Below are positions 5,546 through 7,475 of a stretch of DNA of 7,475 bases, one piece after another; the stretch's first letter is position 1; each line of letters starts with the position of its first letter. Made by a program: the position numbers and the translations under genes. The stretch comes from Candidatus Cloacimonadota bacterium (GTDB lineage Bacteria > Cloacimonadota > Cloacimonadia > Cloacimonadales > TCS61), in assembly GCA_003647825.1 (NCBI GenBank), contig QMNP01000066.1:1-7475 (forward strand). The letters are read 5' to 3'. The notes below the pieces were generated by a model. That model was not told the DNA's origin. It did not search any database and worked only from the letters and a program-made list of their open reading frames with translations.

Positions 5546-6664
5546 ATGTCTATCTATCTGGATTATAATGCAACGACACCAATAGATCCCCGTGTGGCAA
5601 AAGCAATGGTACCGTTTTTGGAAGAGCATTTTGGAAATCCTTCCAGTGCTCATAGTTTTGGAGTTACAGCCAGAAAAGCCGTAAATAAATCACGAGAACA
5701 AGTAGCAAATCTTATCGGATGTGCAACAAGTGAGTTGATCTTTACCAGCGGGGGAACAGAATCAAATAATCATGCTTTGCGGGGATATGCTTTTGCCAAC
5801 AAAAACAAAGGCAACCACATCATTACTTCAACCATTGAACATCCTGCAATTCTGAATGTCTGTGATTATTTGGAAAAGTATGGATTTGAAGTTACGAAAA
5901 TTCCAGTGGATAGTTTTGGTATGGTTGATCCATCGGATGTGGAAGGTGCAATTACTCCGCAAACAATTCTTATTTCAATTATGCATGCCAATAATGAAAT
6001 TGGCACGATCCAACCGATTAGAAGAATTTCAGAAATTGCTCATAACAATAACATTGCTGTGCATTGTGATGCAGCTCAATCACTGGGAAAAATACATGTT
6101 AACGTCAATGAACTGGGTGTTGATCTGCTCTCTATTGCCGGGCACAAATTATACGCTCCCAAAGGAGTAGGTGCACTTTTTATTCGAGATGGAATTATTC
6201 TGGAAAAGTTTATGATCGGAGCAAATCAGGAATCTGCCAGAAGAGCTGGAACCGAAAATATTCTGGAAATAGTTGGTCTGGGAAAGGCTGCTGAAATTGC
6301 TCAAGCTGAAATAAAGCAAAATATGGATCATCAAAAAGAAATGCGTGATCTTCTCTGGAAAGGAATCAAACATAATTTTCCAGATGTAAAATTAAATGGT
6401 CATCCAGTTGAACGTCTTCCTAATACTCTCAATATCAGCTTTCCCAATCTTGATGAATATGTAATGCTTGATGTATTTACCGAAATTGCAGCTTCAGCCG
6501 GTGCTGCCTGTCATTCTGATGATATCAGCATTTCACCTGTATTAGAGGCAATAGGGGTACCTCTTGATTATGCAAGGGGAACCATCCGTTTTTCCACAGG
6601 TAGATTCACAACTAAAGAAGAAATTGATCAAACAATTGAAAAATTAATTGGAATTATTAAATAA
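5546..6664 (+). CDS. Cysteine desulfurase, NifS/IscS class (class V aminotransferase fold)
   Basis: A 372-residue PLP enzyme that would take sulfur (or selenium) from cysteine (or selenocysteine) as an enzyme-bound persulfide and release alanine. It begins with the family hallmark YLDYNATTP and FGNPSSAHSFG. Residues for PLP binding are visible: the TSGGTESNN loop, His99 in IEHPA, Asp175 and Gln178 in DAAQS, and Lys201 in AGHKLYAPKG. The RRAGTEN motif follows. The sulfur-accepting Cys322 lies in SAGAACHSDD, a group I-type mobile loop in which the common SACTS is replaced by ACHS. The protein stops about 10 residues after the RFSTGRFTTKEEID motif. It therefore lacks the roughly 25-residue tail by which E. 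coli IscS (404 residues) contacts IscU. No scaffold gene (iscU, sufU), iscR or selD is seen nearby. Which pathway it serves (Fe-S, tRNA thiolation, selenium) cannot be decided from the sequence. Confidence 0.93.
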   Translation: MSIYLDYNATTPIDPRVAKAMVPFLEEHFGNPSSAHSFGVTARKAVNKSREQVANLIGCATSELIFTSGGTESNNHALRGYAFANKNKGNHIITSTIEHPAILNVCDYLEKYGFEVTKIPVDSFGMVDPSDVEGAITPQTILISIMHANNEIGTIQPIRRISEIAHNNNIAVHCDAAQSLGKIHVNVNELGVDLLSIAGHKLYAPKGVGALFIRDGIILEKFMIGANQESARRAGTENILEIVGLGKAAEIAQAEIKQNMDHQKEMRDLLWKGIKHNFPDVKLNGHPVERLPNTLNISFPNLDEYVMLDVFTEIAASAGAACHSDDISISPVLEAIGVPLDYARGTIRFSTGRFTTKEEIDQTIEKLIGIIK

Positions 6665-6669
6665 AAAAT

Positions 6670-7475
6670 ATGTTTAAGTTTAAATATCTAATTTTATTTT
6701 TAGTAATTTTTCTTTCATTACATTTACACAGCGCAGAACAAAGACCAGAAATCGGCTTAACCTTAAGTGGTGGTGGTGCTCGCGGAATAGCTCATATCGG
6801 TGTACTAAAAGTAATGGAAGAAGCCGGGATCAAAGTGGATTATATCACCGGAACAAGCATGGGAAGTATTATTGGCGGACTTTATGCTATTGGTTATACA
6901 CCAGCAGAAATGGAAAAGATCATTTTAGAGCAAGATTGGGATGCAATCCTGCTGGATAAGATTTCCCTGCGCAGTATTTCTATGGAAGAAAAGGACGATG
7001 TAGAGAAGTATATCGGTTCTTTTCCTATTGAAAGTGGCAAAATTAATTTACCGGTTGGTTTAGTTGCAGGTCAGCAGATTTATTCTTTCATTAATAAGCT
7101 TTGCATCTCTGTTCATCACATCGAAGATTTCTCTGATTTACCAATTCCTTTTTTGTGTATTGCTACTGATATAGAAAAGGGAAAGGAAGTTGTCTTGAAA
7201 GGAGGATTTCTACCCGATGCAATTCGAGCCAGCATATCCATTCCTTCTCTATTTGCACCTATAGAGATTGATGGACAGCTTCTGGTTGACGGGGGACTCG
7301 TTAGAAATTTTCCAGTTTCACATGCCTTGGATATGGATGCTGATTTTGTAATTGGAGTAGATGTGGGAGTTCCGTTATATTCCAAAAAAGATCTTAACTC
7401 ATTGGCCAGAATATTGAATCAGGCTATTACTTTCCAAAGTGTGGAAATAAATAAAAGTGAAAGCGATCTATGTGA
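6670..7475 (+). CDS. Exported patatin-like phospholipase, N-terminal part, runs off the window
   Basis: An open frame of 268 codons continues past the right edge. It starts MFKFKYLILFLVIFL and has a signal peptide with likely cleavage after HSA (residue 22). The patatin catalytic core follows at once: oxyanion loop LSGGGARGIAHIG (32-44), nucleophile Ser63 in GTSMG, and the dyad aspartate Asp207 in LVDGGLVRNFPV. The Ser-Asp dyad is complete, so it should be an active acyl hydrolase of phospholipids or other esters in the periplasm or outer membrane. Family relatives in diderm bacteria are RssA-like cytoplasmic enzymes or, when exported, patatin fused to POTRA and a BamA-type barrel (PlpD-like, type Vd). 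The signal peptide and the unfinished frame make the latter plausible, but the C-terminal part is not in the window. The ATG is 5 bp after the desulfurase stop codon without a good Shine-Dalgarno site, which suggests translational coupling. Confidence 0.92.
   Translation, partial: MFKFKYLILFLVIFLSLHLHSAEQRPEIGLTLSGGGARGIAHIGVLKVMEEAGIKVDYITGTSMGSIIGGLYAIGYTPAEMEKIILEQDWDAILLDKISLRSISMEEKDDVEKYIGSFPIESGKINLPVGLVAGQQIYSFINKLCISVHHIEDFSDLPIPFLCIATDIEKGKEVVLKGGFLPDAIRASISIPSLFAPIEIDGQLLVDGGLVRNFPVSHALDMDADFVIGVDVGVPLYSKKDLNSLARILNQAITFQSVEINKSESDLC

Noticed and set aside
5856..6170. Plus-strand open frame of 104 codons inside the cysteine desulfurase gene
   Set aside because: An out-of-frame reading of conserved desulfurase codons. 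The peptide has no recognisable motif and no ribosome binding site.
7116..7385. Minus-strand open frame of 89 codons opposite the patatin gene
   Set aside because: It is the complement of the patatin catalytic region with its Asp207 motif. The peptide is rich in Ser, Pro and Thr without family resemblance.

Overview
The window looks like ordinary chromosome from an AT-rich (by eye mid-30s % GC) Gram-negative-type (diderm) bacterium. The evidence is a membrane-anchored PpiD/SurA-type folding factor, an exported patatin-like lipase and an exported-TPR signalling protein. The thioredoxin resembles Bacteroidetes-type thioredoxins, and the TPR/GAF/HD-GYP style plus the dispersed-palindrome type of spacer recall Cloacimonadota or another Bacteroidetes/FCB-related lineage. 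That placement is an impression, not a search result. No CRISPR array, tRNA, rRNA, integrase or transposase gene is visible.

Layout: (1) 1-137, minus strand: the 5' part of rpsU (ribosomal protein S21), GTG start, cut by the left edge. (2) 138-581: a 444-bp gene-free stretch with the rpsU leader, an AT-rich part, and at about 321-466 a compact run of hairpins that looks like a dispersed palindromic element or a structured RNA. (3) 582-2363, plus: a 593-residue membrane-anchored parvulin-type peptidyl-prolyl isomerase/chaperone. Its start is moved 30 nt downstream of the longest open frame because a GGAGG site sits just before the internal ATG. (4) 2383-2412: a terminator able to serve both converging genes. 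(5) 2415-2771, minus: a cytoplasmic thioredoxin with WCGPC. (6) 2934-5528, plus: an 864-residue one-protein signalling device with signal peptide, extracytoplasmic TPR array, one transmembrane helix, GAF domain, coiled coil and intact HD-GYP cyclic-di-GMP phosphodiesterase. (7) 5546-6664, plus: a NifS/IscS-type cysteine desulfurase with an unusual Cys-His-Ser active-site loop and no C-terminal tail. (8) 6670 to the right edge, plus: the N-terminal 268 residues of an exported patatin-like phospholipase, open at the end of the window.

The HD-GYP, desulfurase and patatin genes lie 17 bp and 5 bp apart and probably form one transcript. Their products do not form an obvious pathway: c-di-GMP turnover driven by an outside signal, PLP-dependent sulfur (or selenium) mobilisation, and an exported lipid hydrolase. 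The PpiD-like protein and the thioredoxin both concern protein folding or redox state, but they are convergent and separately transcribed. The most unusual items are the multi-hairpin spacer with mutually exclusive pairings, the split parvulin signatures in the PpiD-like protein, and the periplasmic-TPR HD-GYP receptor.
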